In this document: one piece after another, positions 5,803-6,351 of the stretch
Layout of the letters: every line of letters begins with the position of its first letter
How positions within the stretch are numbered: the first letter of the stretch is position 1
Origin: Anaerolineae bacterium
Lineage (GTDB): Bacteria; Chloroflexota; Anaerolineae; Anaerolineales; E44-bin32
Length of the DNA stretch: 6,351 nt
Direction of reading: 5' to 3'
Assembly (NCBI GenBank): GCA_030673735.1
Contig: DAOVIK010000100.1
Coordinates: 1-6,351, forward strand
Position numbers and translations under genes: made by a program
Notes under the pieces: generated by a model
Database searches by the model: none
The model's input: the letters and a program-made list of their open reading frames with translations, nothing else
What the model was told of the DNA's origin: nothing

Positions 5803-5840
5803 CAATGAGTCGTAGAGACGTAGCATGCTACGTCTCTACG
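5803..5840. repeat. REP-like repeat copy with perfect 30-bp palindrome
   Basis: CAATGAGTCGTAGAGACG (5803-5820) is a third copy of the element. Bases 5811-5840 are an uninterrupted perfect palindrome; the half-site is CGTAGAGACGTAGCA, followed by its exact reverse complement. I recall similar GTAGAGACG...CGTCTCTAC hairpins from intergenic regions of several phyla. The palindrome could form a cruciform or an RNA hairpin. Confidence 0.7.
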
Positions 5841-6113
5841 GTACATAATCCGTGATGGTTCTACAATCAGCCAGGCATGCCCGCATGTGAATGATCCCGG
5901 GGATACGAGAGGTGATCCCCCAAGCCAACGGAGCATCTTGCGCTAAGACGTGGACGAAAGCGATTGAGCGCGGCGGCCGCGAATGCACCGTGGTCGAATC
6001 CAAAGAGAATGAGACCAACACACTGAGCCGCCAGACTTGGCGATCGTGTCTCCGGGATGGAATCGAAACACCAAGCAGCGGCTCGAATGTGTCTATTTGT
6101 GTGAGCTAGCGTT

Positions 6114-6351
6114 CTAGCCCGGAAGCTTGAAGAAGTCCATGAGCTTCATCGCCAGGTTCAAGTCTCCTTTGAGCTTGAGCTTGCCGCCGGCGAAAGCGCT
6201 CATTGCATTCAGCTTTCCAGTGATTAGGTCGATGTAGTCTCCTGCATCAATGGTCAAGGTGAGCGTGGGAGATTCGGCCACGCCCTGCTCCACCGTGCAC
6301 TTATCATCCGCTATGTTGATGATCCAATCGCCACCTTGATCACCGCTGAGA
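6114..6351 (-). CDS. SCP2 sterol-binding-domain protein, N-terminus missing
   Basis: Only the last 78 residues lie in the window; the frame is open to the right edge and ends at a TAG read at 6116-6114. The visible part is the C-terminal half of an SCP2 (sterol carrier protein 2-like) domain: strands WIINIADDKCTVEQG and PTLTLTIDAGDYIDLITGK, then AFAGGKLKLKGDLNLAMKL (52-70), which closely matches the family's closing GKLKxxGDxxLAxKL motif, and a final FFKLPG. The domain forms a hydrophobic cavity that binds lipids or acyl chains. It occurs alone or attached to other domains, so the full protein's role cannot be told from this fragment. It is convergent with, and independent of, the upstream operon. 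Confidence 0.9.
   Translation of the reverse strand, partial: LSGDQGGDWIINIADDKCTVEQGVAESPTLTLTIDAGDYIDLITGKLNAMSAFAGGKLKLKGDLNLAMKLMDFFKLPG

Larger units (their letters stand above)
5452..6113. other. Gene-poor tract with REP-like repeats
   Basis: No frame in these 662 bases resembles a known protein or has a convincing ribosome binding site. Positions 5517-5531 form a GC-rich hairpin. From 5633 to 5840 there are three diverged copies of a CAATGATTCGTAGGGGCG element. GGGGAT (5899-5904) pairs with ATCCCC (5915-5920), and GCTAG (6105-6109) pairs with CTAGC (6114-6118) across the stop codon of the next gene. I see nothing nameable in 5921-6104. Confidence 0.55.

Noticed and set aside
5633..5840. 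Repeat cluster considered as a CRISPR array.
   Set aside because: The copies are diverged, unevenly spaced (about 98 and 72 bases) and only three in number; no cas gene is present.
5891..6109. Plus-strand open frame of 72 codons in the gene-poor tract.
   Set aside because: It has no ribosome binding site, a composition unlike the neighbouring proteins and no recognisable motif; its start codon sits beside a hairpin.

Overview
The window is moderately GC-rich bacterial DNA and most likely comes from a Chloroflexota (Anaerolineae-type) genome or metagenomic contig. This is an inference. It rests on the radical SAM/DUF2344 gene pair, a membrane-anchored protein with a Thr/Pro-rich linker, several GTAGGGGCG-type hairpin repeats between genes, and a tRNA without an encoded CCA end. 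No rRNA, CRISPR array, transposase or phage gene was seen.

Layout, left to right. (1) Positions 2-1183 (+) hold the 3' part of a gene for a probable alpha/beta-hydrolase-fold enzyme; its start lies outside the window. (2) Positions 1184-1415 lie between two convergent genes and carry hairpins and dispersed-repeat-like sequence. (3) Positions 1416-2258 (-) encode a 280-residue single-pass membrane-anchored protein of unknown function with an extracytoplasmic domain. (4) Positions 2259-2630 have no credible protein gene but contain several strong hairpins, one of which may end the next gene's transcript. (5) Positions 2631-2703 (-) are tRNA-Glu(CTC) with a recognisable promoter. (6) Positions 2704-2875 form a divergent promoter region. 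A perfect 9+9 inverted repeat there abuts the TATAAT box of the following operon. (7) Positions 2876-4792 (+) encode a TIGR03960-type radical SAM protein. Eleven bases later, 4804-5451 (+) encode its usual partner, a TIGR03936/DUF2344 protein. (8) Positions 5452-6113 are gene-poor and hold a cluster of REP-like repeats, including a perfect 30-bp palindrome. (9) Positions 6114-6351 (-) are the 3' end of an SCP2 sterol-binding-domain protein.

The only clear functional unit is the radical SAM-DUF2344 operon. These two families occur together in many bacteria, and in several lineages they lie next to RNase G/E and the ribosomal protein genes rplU-rpmA. None of those neighbours is present downstream here. 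To my knowledge the substrate of the pair is not established. The other genes look like independent transcription units.
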